This document shows, piece by piece, positions 26,190-36,600 of a stretch of DNA of 64,000 bases (the first letter of the stretch is position 1; each line of letters starts with the position of its first letter). The DNA is from Cinclus cinclus (Eukaryota; Chordata; Aves; Passeriformes; Cinclidae), in NCBI RefSeq assembly GCF_963662255.1, contig NC_085050.1, forward strand, positions 23,616,631 through 23,680,630, given 5' to 3'. The notes under the pieces were generated by a model, which saw only the letters and a list, made by a program, of their open reading frames with translations, was not told where the DNA came from and did not search any database. The position numbers were made by a program, and so were the translations under genes.

Positions 26190-26249
26190 AAAAAGTACTG
26201 TACCTTATATTGCTCAGATAAAAAGTGCTGTACCTTACAGTGCTCAGAT
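26190..26249. repeat. 30-bp tandem duplication
   Basis: Two adjacent 30-bp copies (26,190-26,219 and 26,220-26,249) differ at only a few positions. Each contains a 'gctgtacctta'-like core and 'gctcagat'. Confidence 0.85.
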
Positions 26250-26734
26250 TAGGGGAAAAGAAGACAGTGTGCTGGAACAAGATGTTTTTTTAAAGTGGTG
26301 TCAAAAATTGATTTTCACTTGTAATGCTAGGTGTGGCCCTTGTACCATCATCTCTGACAAAAAATAGTGCAACACAGTAAGATCCCAAGCACTTACAATG
26401 CCAGATGGTGGGTATGCTAATCTGTTTTAATTGTCTACAATTTTTATTTGCTGTGGTACACCTATTTGTGGTTAAACTGTATATACACTGAAATTGGTTA
26501 GTGTGTCTTTGTATTGTAACTTCTATTGTGCTATTACTTTCTTAAAGTCACAGGGACAGTCAGGCCTTGTTTTTCAGGTCATCTTTTGAAAATAAAGGAC
26601 AGAACCTTAAAACCATTCTTTATTTCAAAGATGGAAAGATACAAGTATGGATAATGTAGTAGGATTTAATCTTGAATGTGGATTCATAAATCTTTTTCAT
26701 AAAATCTCAGCATTACTTTTTAACTTCTCTGCAG

Positions 26735-26769
26735 AAGCTAGCTCTGTGATAATGGCAGATGTTGTGCAG
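26735..26769 (+). other. Exon-like 35-nt segment with consensus splice sites
   Basis: The acceptor 'ttaacttctctgcag' and the donor 'CAG|gtaagg' bracket 35 nt in the presumed TMEM33 3'UTR or intergenic region. It does not continue either coding frame. It may be a decoy or a non-coding exon. Confidence 0.25.
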
Positions 26770-27957
26770 GTAAGGGAGTTTCATTGCTTAGTTCTGTGCC
26801 ATCCAGATGGTATAAACTTTTAAAATTAATTGAAAAATTCATCTTTTACTTGTATTCAAGGACTGAGGCACAAAATGCTAATGTAGGGGCTCAGAGGGGA
26901 AATATAGTTCCCCTGCATATTTGAGAAAATGTGAAGCCCTTTCAAGAAAATCTAATAAACATAATAATCGCAGGCTGCTGACACTAAGGAAAAAGCACCT
27001 CATTCGCTCTTTCTTTAATGCAGCGATTTACTGGTCCCTACTGATTTTCAAATTGGATCACTGCAGTAAATTATCCATACCAGTACCTGTGAAAGAAAGC
27101 ACTGGGATCCATATTTGTTCAGTGCTGTGCTTAAATCAGCAAGAATGATAAATTTGATGGTATGAAATTGGAAATACCAAGGGTTTCTGTCAGTGAATGA
27201 GCAAGTATCTCCATTTGTAATTTATTGTGATCCTTTTTCACTGTATGTGCTTTGTATGTCAAGTATTTATTTTGAAACAAATTAAATAGTTTTCTGTATT
27301 GATACCTATTGTTTTGTTGATGTTCTTGAAATCAAATTTTGTATATTTTCTAGAGTTTAAATATTACCTGTGTGTGTTGCAAAACAGCACTTATTTAAGT
27401 TCATGTCTCTGAGCGAGCTTGAGTTACTGACCAATAGCTTTGTGTTAAGTGTTTCAGGTGAATGTTGGGTATTGGATTTTTGTGTGTCTGTTTAGAATGG
27501 TGCAGAACGCAGTGAGCTACTGCAGGATCTCATTTACATTTTCTAGAGAAACAGGAAGATTAAGGTGTATATCAAAACAAAAAAAGAGAGCTGATCCCTG
27601 CCTTTAATTCATTGGAACTATTCTGCCTTATATCTGGCATAGGTAATACCAAGTCCTGTGGTAAAAAATCTATGTGCCCAGTTTACTGCTATATTTTCAG
27701 TGCAGGTGTTAGCAGAGAAAGTTGTACAGCTGTGTTTTGGCAAAAGTCCTGTCCTTCTAATTTTAAAATAGATTACTTTGTGACTGTGGTTACATCCTAC
27801 TACCTAAGTAGGTGCCACTGCTGAACTGAGTCGTGGTTACTGCTGAATTACTTGGAATTTTTGTCAGGATAATGATAATTTGTTTTGCAGCTACTAAGCA
27901 AAATTGTGAACCAGTGTTTTTAAGAATTTGACCCTATGTTGCCCTCTTCTTGTGGGC

Positions 27958-28020
27958 TAGGCTTAGCTCATTGGTGAAAGCACAGTTAGCAGCTGCCTTC
28001 TGTTCAACCCAAGTGCCAAC
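27958..28020 (+). repeat. Possible tRNA-like SINE head or tRNA remnant
   Basis: 'cttagctcattggtgaaagc' resembles an A box (TRGCNNAGYNGG), and 'tgttcaaccc' about 30 nt later weakly resembles a B box. There is no complete cloverleaf and no clear tail, so this is tentative. Confidence 0.25.
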
Positions 28021-28538
28021 CAGATACGCTTTATTCTACCACAACAAGCTACCACCATACAACTGGGGTTTTGTAAAAGCAGTAGTGTGGATTGTATTTT
28101 GAGAAGCCACGAAAAACTGTTCTTACTTTAATTTGAGTTCATCTCTATCACAGCTTCCATGAGTCTGACCACAAAAACTTGTTTGTGACATGAGTGTTCT
28201 AACAGTCCAAACTCCTGATTGGCATGAGGAAACTGCTTTCCTGGAAAAAGTGCCGATCATGGCATTTTCATTTGCTATGTGTGACCCTATGAATATTCAC
28301 TCATGTTTCTTTGCCAGTGTTAAAAGCAGTGTTAAGAGTATGCTAGATGAAGATGATGCATCAGTTCCGATATTTCACAGGAAAATGAAGCTGAAAACCA
28401 GAAATTATAGAAGGTGCAGGCCTAGATTGATTATCTGTAGGAGTTAAAGCAGTATCGGCAGTAGTTTTCATAAAGGTAGAAATGCAATAGAAAAAGAAGG
28501 TAGAAGGATGGGAAGAAAAATTAAGAGAATGCAGAAAA

Positions 28539-28640
28539 TCACAGAATCATAGAATATACCGAACTGGAAGGGACCAGTCAAGATCAGCAAGTCCAGCTCT
28601 GGGCCCTATGCAGGACACTCCAAGAGTCACACCAGTTCTG
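28539..28640 (-). repeat. CR1 LINE 3'-end fragment (antisense)
   Basis: It begins 'tcacagaatcatagaatata', then 'ctggaagggacc', and later 'ggacactccaagagtcacacca'. This is the reverse complement of the avian CR1 3' end, strongly 5'-truncated. Confidence 0.85.
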
Positions 28641-31600
28641 TGGTACAAAGATATCTGGAAATCCTGCTGGGTGCTCTGTTGTTTTACAAACCCCATATCA
28701 CCATTCATGGTTTCATGCCATCAGTATCCTCTGGACAGTACTTAAATTTTCAAGCTGTAAATTATCTATAATTTATTCTCCATTAAAATACTGTTGAAAT
28801 AGCTACACTGTACCGGAGCTGATGGTCTAATCTTGGTTTACTTAAAATTGAAAACAGTTGCAGTGGAATTATGTGTTCTTCTTCAGAAAATCTGACCAAA
28901 CAGTACTACTGTCCCTTTCAACATACTTTCCGCTGTAACAACTTCAGTTAGGTTCTTACTAAAGCACAACAAAAATAATTGTGAATCCTTTTAGTGATAA
29001 CGTTTAAATCAAAGACATGAATGAAAAGTTTTTTGTAATGGTAGATGGAAATCTGACTTGCTGAATTTTCATATGTCTAGTGGCATTTTCAGTTGTGTAA
29101 CTGTATAATACAGAGAAATATTGAAGCCTTAGAAAACTACAGGTACAGCAACAAGCATCAAGTCCAGCATGCATGTATTTGAGCATGTCAGTGGCTCTAT
29201 TCACATTTCTAATTATCTCAAATTTTTTAACGTGGGGCAGAGGTAAGATGTTCAGTTGCGTTAATGTGTATATACTGTGAATGGATGATGTGTGTATAAA
29301 CTTACAGCAGTGGATAAACGACTAAATAAAATGTAATAATTTGAGGAGTTTTCCCCCTTTTTGGAAATGGTAATACACTTTGCACTTCACGATGAAACAG
29401 CCTCTTCCTGTCCTCTGGTGGCCTTCTCTCTTTGCAGAGTGTTACACATTTGTAAGGGGAATAGTTGTTAAAGAAGATTCTTGCACTGCACAGGTGTTTC
29501 TAATATACTACCTTTATGCACTTCAAAAGTACTAATTGAGCTTATTTCACATTCTTGTAATTATTTCTTTTTCATTATAAGCAAAAGAATCAAGCTGCTT
29601 TTAAGCTGGTCTGTGTTTGGTTCATGTAAGAGTTTTAGGATAAGTGGAGTAGCAAGAGACTGATGATGAAGCTTCATCCAGTCCTATGTTCTGAAGCATG
29701 TCTGCGTACTACTGTAGAGAATGAGTAGTTGTTTCAGTATTTTATGTATTATGTACCTATTATTCTTTTTAAAAATTTTAAGGTAGCTTTCTTGTTTTTG
29801 GATCAAGGTAAGTGCTGCTAAACTTAAGAATTCTTTTTCCTTACTCAGAGGCTAGAAATTTTATTTGATTATATGATTTGTCCATTTGAAATGAAATTGA
29901 ATTCTTTCTCCATGTGCTAATTTTATCCCAAACCACTGACCTCTAGTGGCTGGTTTGCAACTATGAAGCTAAAAATTTTAGTAAAGTAATGTGCTCCTCC
30001 TTAGTCTGTTGGCTACAGTAAAGTAATTTTCCATTTAAATTTCTCAGGAGTATAATGCCTCTTCACAATTTATTGTCCTTTGGCAGTCACTGGTTACTGC
30101 TGGTGTTCAACTGGCTTGTTGAGGACTGCTGTCCCCAGTTTAAGAAACTGATGATTTTCAGGTGAATGAACTGAATGTGAGTAACTGAAAACACTTATCC
30201 ATGTGCTGGAAATGAAAATATTTACTTTTAGTTTATGTAGATCTTTGACCCAATGACCATGAAATAGCTTTACAGACCTGCATGACTCAGAGTGGTGTTA
30301 TGCAAGCTTCTGAAGATTCACCATTCCATGCTTTGGAAGAGTCATTTCCCTCATGCACCTGCTCCCCAAAAAATACTGTCTCATTTTCTGTGAATTTAAA
30401 TGGTTTGCCTGAAAAACTTAAAGGCTGTTTGGGATCACTGGACACTTTATGTATTCACACTTTTTTTGTACTATTGGTATGTAGCTGCTTTGTGATAGCT
30501 TTAGGATCATAAAAGGTACAAAATCAAAATCTTTCCCTTTTCCCTTTTTTGCCCTTGCTATGCTGTATGAGAGACCCACAAGGCAGGATATGATAGGAAT
30601 CCTGAAGAGTAATTTAAACCATATTAAATCAATACCATCAGCTCTTCTGGTGGATCTTGGGACATTGCAAGTCTCTCTCCACTGTTTGAAATTGAAATAT
30701 TTAATGAATCTCAGATCTAAAAATATTCAAATTTGCTTTATATTACTTCATTTTTCATACAAGGAACACTAAAATCCTTAATTTCTTACTAGCCTCTCTA
30801 TATCACATATTTCTTGCTAGACAGTAATATTAGAGAATTTCATCATGACCTACTGTTGTAGCTCGAGTAATACCATCAGTTACTGAGTTGTTTTAAATAA
30901 ATAGGAATGATGCAAGTGTTTAAAGGCCTATATTTCAATCCAGTCACCTGTCTTTCTTGGTCTGCAAGCAGTTCTATGTAAACTTTTCAAATGTCTCCAT
31001 AAAACAGGTTCTAAATCTTAAAAGGTCCCTGTTCTTCCTGAAGACCTGGTAAGGCAACTTAACCTTATAATTTTTTGTAGGCAAGGTAATATGCTATATA
31101 AAAAATGGTTCTGGGGTTTTTGCAAAAGGAGGCTTGAGGAAATGACTGATACGGCAGCAAGTCTCCCTCCTCTTATGAGCAACATACCAAGATCTTTACA
31201 CAACTGATCCCCTAGGCAGAATTTCAAATGGCACAAAAGCCTGTGGTATATAGAAACATTTTTTTTATCAGTTAGCATTTAGCAACTTGAATATGAGTGA
31301 GACTTTACTTTTTTTTTTTTTTTTTTACTAGCTTGATTTTAGGAAATGCAGGCTTAAAGTAGCCAGTTTGGATGTCCTGAAATACTGTGTAATTTAGGAT
31401 GTTTCTCTGTTCTTTGCTAGTGATTGATAACTAATGGTTGAGATGCTCATAAATAAGGTTAATATTCTTTTCTTAGGATGGTGCTGCTGCATGCCAGGAG
31501 TCTTGATAATTCATTATCGACTGCTTTATGTACTTGGCTACCCCACGCAGAATAGGCTGCTATTGATGCTCTTTTACGTGCTCTTTGTCTCCATCAGTTT

Positions 31601-32827
31601 TCAGTGTTTGCCAATATAAAGGGTCATTCACAGCAGCTAATTGTGTAAATCCTGGTTGACCACCACACTGTTAATATCTGTTAATCTATGATATTCCCGT
31701 TTTATTATTTTCCTTCCTGTTTCATAATTTTAATGCCAAAACCAGATAAAACAAATTCAGTTATTAAGATGGATAAAATAATATTAAATCGTTAGTAGTT
31801 CCATTTGGTTTTGGAGAGGAAACAATAAACCTAAACTTAGCATCTCTTCTAGAGTATAGCAGTGACTCTTCAGGTACAAATGTTTCAAGAATTTCTATAT
31901 GCTTTCAAATGTCTTTACGTAGGGGATAAAAATAGAGAACTCCTAACATCCTCTTCCTTTTTGTTTTTTACTGTTAGGCTCTTGACAAAATAACAAGCAG
32001 CCAGCAAAACATGTATCAGCTGCATGTTAAACTCCAGCTGAAATTGGTGAATTGACCTCACCTGTGCTACTTTACAACTTGCAGTCAATTTACTGTTTAA
32101 CTCCAGTTCTGTACATCTGGTACTTAATGATACAGCATCTGTTGCAATATTCCTGATTCATTTGGTATGGCTGAAGTTGTACTGCTGGGAAGATGAGTGT
32201 TAATTATTCTGTGGAAGTATTTTAATTCAATTTGCCTCCCCTGGGCTTCTAGGAAAACTTGTTTGGGCAATGCTGTTTGCTAGGCAGCTGGTGAAGATGC
32301 GCCAGCAAACTTTGTTTTAAAATCTAATTGTGTATGTTAAAGACAGGCACCGTAATAACTCTCCCCAGTGATCAAATGCCTTGTGGATTGTCAAGTATAT
32401 TAATTATCCAAATTCCCTGTCAAGCTAACTTCTGGTGAGCTCCCATGTTCCTCCTAGTGTGCAAATGAAGACAAGGAAGCCTGAGACATTTTCTCAGTCA
32501 TGCAAACCAGTATCAAAGCTATACTGAAAAAACCCCAACCCTTTAATAAAAAGGAGTTTAATGCAGTGCCAGTGGGACTGATTACAGGCATGGTCCTGAG
32601 TAGGGCAGGAGGTGTCACAGCTGGGCTCAGGCAGCCCTTAAAACCATGGAGCACAGGATCAGCCACATGGAACACTCCCTGGAGGAAGATCTAATTTTAA
32701 ATCGTACTTTATCAGCACTCATCTGGGAAGTGCATTTTAGGGGATGGCTCTAGGCTAGGGGAGCACATTTACATACAGAAATCATACAAACACACTTAGC
32801 GTACGTTCTTTAATGTTACCTATGTCC

Positions 32828-33250
32828 ACAGAAAGGCAATGAAGCTTCTGAGGGTCTGGACCACAAATCTTATGTGAGTTTTTTGAGGGAGCTGGGGATA
32901 TTTATCCTGGAGAAAAGGAGGCTCGTGGCAGACCTTATCACTCTCTACAGCTGCCTGAAAGGAGGCTGTAGCCAGGTGGGGATCAGCCTCTTCAGGTGAC
33001 CAGGGACAGGACAAGAAAGGAGGCTGAAGCTGCGCCAGGGGAAGCTTAGATTGGACATCAGGAGCAACTTCTCCATGGAAAGGGTGCTTAGACATTAGAA
33101 TGGGCTGTCCAGAGAGGCGGTGGAGCCACCGTCCCTGGAGGTGTTCAAGAAAAGACCGGCTGAGGCTCTTAGTGCCACGGTCAGGTCGACACGGTGGTGT
33201 TCGGTCATAGGTAGAACTCGATGATCTCGGAGGCCTTTTCAAACTAATTA
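32828..33250 (+). repeat. CR1 LINE 3' portion (sense)
   Basis: The block follows the familiar CR1 order: 'aaggcaatgaagcttctgag', 'gggagctggggatatttatc', 'ctgaaaggaggctgtagcc', 'gcgccaggggaagcttagat', 'ccctggaggtgttcaag', 'gaactcgatgatctcggagg'. It covers roughly 420 bp of the 3' reverse-transcriptase and UTR region. It lacks the terminal ATTCTATG repeats and is probably inactive. It ends about 100 bp before the SLC30A9 CpG island. Confidence 0.92.
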
Positions 33251-33547
33251 TTCCCATGACCCCATTTAAAAATTCTCTAATACGTTTTCACCTGTGCTAA
33301 GAAATTGAAAGCACGTACATTTACTACACGTAGCCGTACGTGTGTACGTCTCCAGCAGGCCCACTACCGGAGCCGCTGCCCGGGGCCGCCCCGGCGCAGG
33401 CGCGGCGGGCGGGGCGGGTGAGTCAGCGGCGGTCCCGCGGGGCCCGCGCACATCCGGGTGCCGCGGGCCCCGCCCACCGCCGGCCTCCGGCCACCGCCGC
33501 CGCCCGGGGCCAGCGGGGCTCCGCCGCAGCCGCGCCGGCCTCCGCCG

Positions 33548-33598
33548 ATGCGAATCGCCGCCCGCCTGCCGGCCGCTGCCGAGCGGCCGCCGCCATGA
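33548..33598 (+). promoter_or_regulatory. SLC30A9: Upstream ORF overlapping the SLC30A9 start codon
   Basis: An ATG at 33,548 opens a 16-codon frame whose TGA stop (33,596-33,598) overlaps the SLC30A9 ATG (33,595-33,597) in the string ATGATG. The uATG context is poor (no purine at -3, C at +4), which would favour leaky scanning. The overlap could also allow reinitiation. It matters only if transcription starts upstream of 33,548. Confidence 0.6.
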
Positions 33599-33691
33599 TG
33601 CCGGCCCTGGCCGCCCAGCGGCGGGGCTGCCGCGGCCTCTACCGCCTGTACCTGCGGTGTCAGGCGGCGCCGCGGCCCCGCGCCTGCCACG
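33595..33691 (+). CDS. SLC30A9: SLC30A9 coding exon 1
   Basis: Encodes residues 1-32, starting MMPALAAQRR. It is rich in Arg and Ala, without acidic residues, as in mitochondrial presequences. The first ATG has a strong context (gccgccATGA), and a second ATG follows directly at 33,598. The donor is G|GTGAGT. Confidence 0.93.
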
Positions 33692-36600
33692 GTGAGTCCT
33701 GCGGGGCCCGGGCCGCTGCCCCGCGCCCGCCGGGGCTCGTAGGGAGCTGTGGCGGAGCTCCGCGTTTGCCTGGGGCACAGCCAGCGCAGCCGGGGTCCCT
33801 CCCGAGGCAGTAGCACCGCTCCCGGTGCGGACACCCGCGGGCCGGGGAGCGCCGGCTGTTTTCTGAGGGGCGGCTGTGAAAAGGAGGAAAACGTGCGAGT
33901 GTTTCGTGAGCGCCGTGCGGGGCCGGGAGCCCCGGGCCGGGCTGTGCCAACCCCGTCTGACGTGAAGCAGGCGCGTCATGCCCGTGCCGGGGCCGAAGTT
34001 TGCAGTAATTACATAAAACGTAGCGCGGTCTTACAGGGTTAGTGTTGGTCCGAGGAGCCAGCCCTGGCTTTTCCTTTAGGCCACAGATCTCATGGAATTT
34101 GAATTCTGAGCTGTTTTGCCCCTTTTCGTGTAGTCACCGTTAAATTGCAGCAAATGCTTTTTTTTCTTTAAGGGTTTCTTGTGTGTGCATGAATTAGTAG
34201 GAAAAATGTTCTCTAAATATGCTGATTAGGTTTTCCCTTTTCAACTGCTCCAGTATCACCAAAGTTAAGGAAACAACACTGCTCGTCTTGTGGCACGTAT
34301 TTATTGTAGTATTTTATTAATTTGTAATTGGTAAGTTCAGTGGACTGCGTTGAGTTCAGCATTAAGGGCTTCTGTCTCATTGTGACAACTGTCAGTATGA
34401 GCTGTCCTTTTTTTGGGGATATTTTTCCTTCAGTAAGGTTCAGGTCAGTGTATGTGGACATGCAGGTGTGCAGAAGACTAAAAAAAAAAAAAGGAAAGTG
34501 ACTTTTATGGTATGGGTAGTTCTGTAAAATATTTTTTTTTTTGTGTGAGAGCTGTGTTGTTCATAGTTAAGTGGTCATGCTTTGTATGACTTTATTTACT
34601 AGAACCTCTTAATTATTTTTAAAAATGTATATATTTTTAGTGAGTGCTTTCCAGAGCAGCCATTTTCCCTGCTGCATTTATGTTTGGAGGTGTTATTTAC
34701 TCCCTCTACAAATGTTGGGCTCCCTAAAAGAAACTGATTGCCAATACAGGTTGGTCTGTACTGCAATTCTGCTTTTGCCTAATATTTGAAATGGAAGACT
34801 GCCTTCCCAGGGTGGTTTGTCAGAGGACTTTTTGCATATTTATCTTGTAATTTGTCTGTTGTGAACGCTGCAAAATTTAAGACACTTCCCTATAAAATAT
34901 TTTGTACAGTGTTGTTTGCTTTTTACATGATTTCTGTAGCAACTGTATAATTTGCACACAGTTCAGTTTTTCTTCATTCTTCACAGCTTCAGTAAGCTGT
35001 GATTTGTGCAGTGTGCAGTGAGTGAAATGAAATGGCAACACTGGCTAATAGTTTTGTAGTGGTTTGTATTTGTTCTTTTATCAAGATATGTTTTTTAAAA
35101 ACTTTGAGGCAGTATGACTAGAAGGAGACTTAGTGTATCAGAAAGCCGATCTTGTCAAATAGCTTTGGTTTTGGGGTTTTTTTTTTTAACCCTTAAGATC
35201 ATCCAGAGGTCTGGGAAAAATGCATACTGGAGTGTGGGAACCCCCCTGATGTTAGAATGAAATTTAAAAGTGGTTGTTTGAAGAGAGGTAGTGAAAGCAC
35301 AGGTCAGTACCTACAAGCTGACTTTCCATAACTTTTGCTATCAGATCAGGACCACTTTCCTTTCTTTTTCCTCCCAAAATGGCTGCCTGAAACAGCTTTT
35401 TACCTTCCACTTGTTAGGATGGCAAGTTTCAATGAAAAGTGGGAATCTGTTTTACCTTCTACCGTGTAATCGCCTGCCTGTGCAGTTGATGAGTCAAGTG
35501 AGAGTTTATACCTCCAATGGTCAGAAGAAAGATCTTGGATCAGAAGATGCAAATGGATCAGCCCGTGGAGAAACCCTGCATAAAGTTGAAACAGGTAATA
35601 CTGAGCTACAGTAGAGAGTACTTATAAAAATGTTAAAGCTTAATATATTCACAGATAACCTTTTTTTTTTAAGTTGTATGATATTACAGAATTCTTAGTA
35701 TTTTTGGTTGTGGGCATCTCTATAGGAAATTCAGATGCATAAGCAGGGATGAAGGAGTGCTGAAATTTATTTCTTTCAGTCATTCTGATATTTTAAGGGT
35801 TTAAATTTAGAGTAATCAAATTTCAAGTGGTGATGGAAAAAATGTGGATGTTGAAAGGGATTAAGTAATTTAAGAGCTAAGAAATGGAATGCTTTAGTCA
35901 TCTTTCACCGCTTTGTTTGTTTATCTGAATTTTTGGTAATATTTCTGGTGTGTTGTGTCAAAGGAATGAATGATAAATATTGAGTGAGTGCCACTACTGA
36001 GCATTGTGGCATCTCAAGGCCAGGCTATAAATGGCCAGTAAAGAAGGCTGAGCTGTTTCATCTGCTGGAGCTTTCTAATCTGACAGTTGTTAGAACTGCA
36101 GCATTCACATTAAACATTTGATACAGTCTGCATAACCTGACCCTCCCTGCTGTTTGATTGTCTATCTTGTGCTTGTGAAATTCAGAACTGTCTTGTCCTT
36201 GATCCTCCTGTACCATCCTCTATTTTTGAGGCTTAGTAACTGTGGGACTGCACAGATACAGGTTTGGAAGACTCTGCTTAAGAGATAACAAGCACTTTTC
36301 AAAATGAGAGCTCTCTTTTTTCTGCTTTTTTCTACAATGGGTGGGGCCTTCTGGAGAAAATTTTCTTTTCCTCCTCAGGATAGCAGATATTTGTTCCCTC
36401 TTTAGGAACTTGTGAATTCCTGGAGCTTGCAACAGTCTTTAAAAGCTAGTAACTGTAGCCAGGTAAAGGAATTACATTCTGATGTTTGGAAGTGGGAAAG
36501 TGACTCTTAAACATTGTTCAGCCTTGAAAGTTACCATATCAACCTGTAAGTGGTCTGAAAAACAGTGATGGTGAATGGAAGTATTCTGTATCTTTTTTCC

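Larger units (their letters stand above)
22423..27300 (+). other. TMEM33: Probable long 3'UTR of TMEM33
   Basis: The AT-rich sequence after the stop codon holds no recognisable coding exon. Candidate polyadenylation hexamers on the gene strand are AATAAA at 24,105-24,110, 25,174-25,179, 25,804-25,809 and 26,591-26,596, and a weaker ATTAAA at 22,933-22,938. Mammalian TMEM33 has a 3'UTR of several kilobases, which makes the distal sites plausible. Which sites are used cannot be decided from sequence. A 21-T run lies at 25,221-25,241. Confidence 0.5.
27301..32827. other. Intergenic region between TMEM33 and SLC30A9
   Basis: AT-rich DNA without a recognisable gene. It contains a CR1 fragment, a tRNA-like segment near 27,960 and an 18-T run at 31,309-31,326. 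Open frames here are short and without family resemblance. The human locus has the intronless DCAF4L1 in this interval. I see no DCAF4-like WD40 sequence here, consistent with that being a mammalian retrocopy. Confidence 0.65.
33355..33990 (+). promoter_or_regulatory. SLC30A9: CpG-island promoter of SLC30A9
   Basis: An abrupt GC- and CpG-rich island surrounds the first exon. About 175-200 bp before the ATG are an NRF1-like GCGCAGGCGC (33,394-33,403), an SP1-type GGGGCGGG (33,411-33,418) and TGAGTCAGC (33,419-33,427), which fits AP-1 or the small-Maf/CNC half-palindrome. There is no TATA box. NRF1 sites are typical of nuclear genes for mitochondrial proteins, which fits ZnT9. Occupancy is inferred, not shown. 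Confidence 0.85.

Noticed and set aside
32820..33257. 145-codon minus-strand frame upstream of SLC30A9
   Set aside because: It is antisense to a CR1 3' portion, so it is not a gene.
33266..33979. 237-codon open frame on the minus strand across the SLC30A9 CpG island
   Set aside because: It lies over exon 1 and the GC-rich promoter, where stop codons are rare. Its Pro/Arg/Ala-rich composition is compositional and it has no family resemblance.
35291..35417. In-frame extension upstream of SLC30A9 exon 2, with its own ATG
   Set aside because: A good acceptor at 35,416-35,417 joins in phase to exon 1. The upstream part is intronic, although an alternative first exon cannot be wholly excluded.
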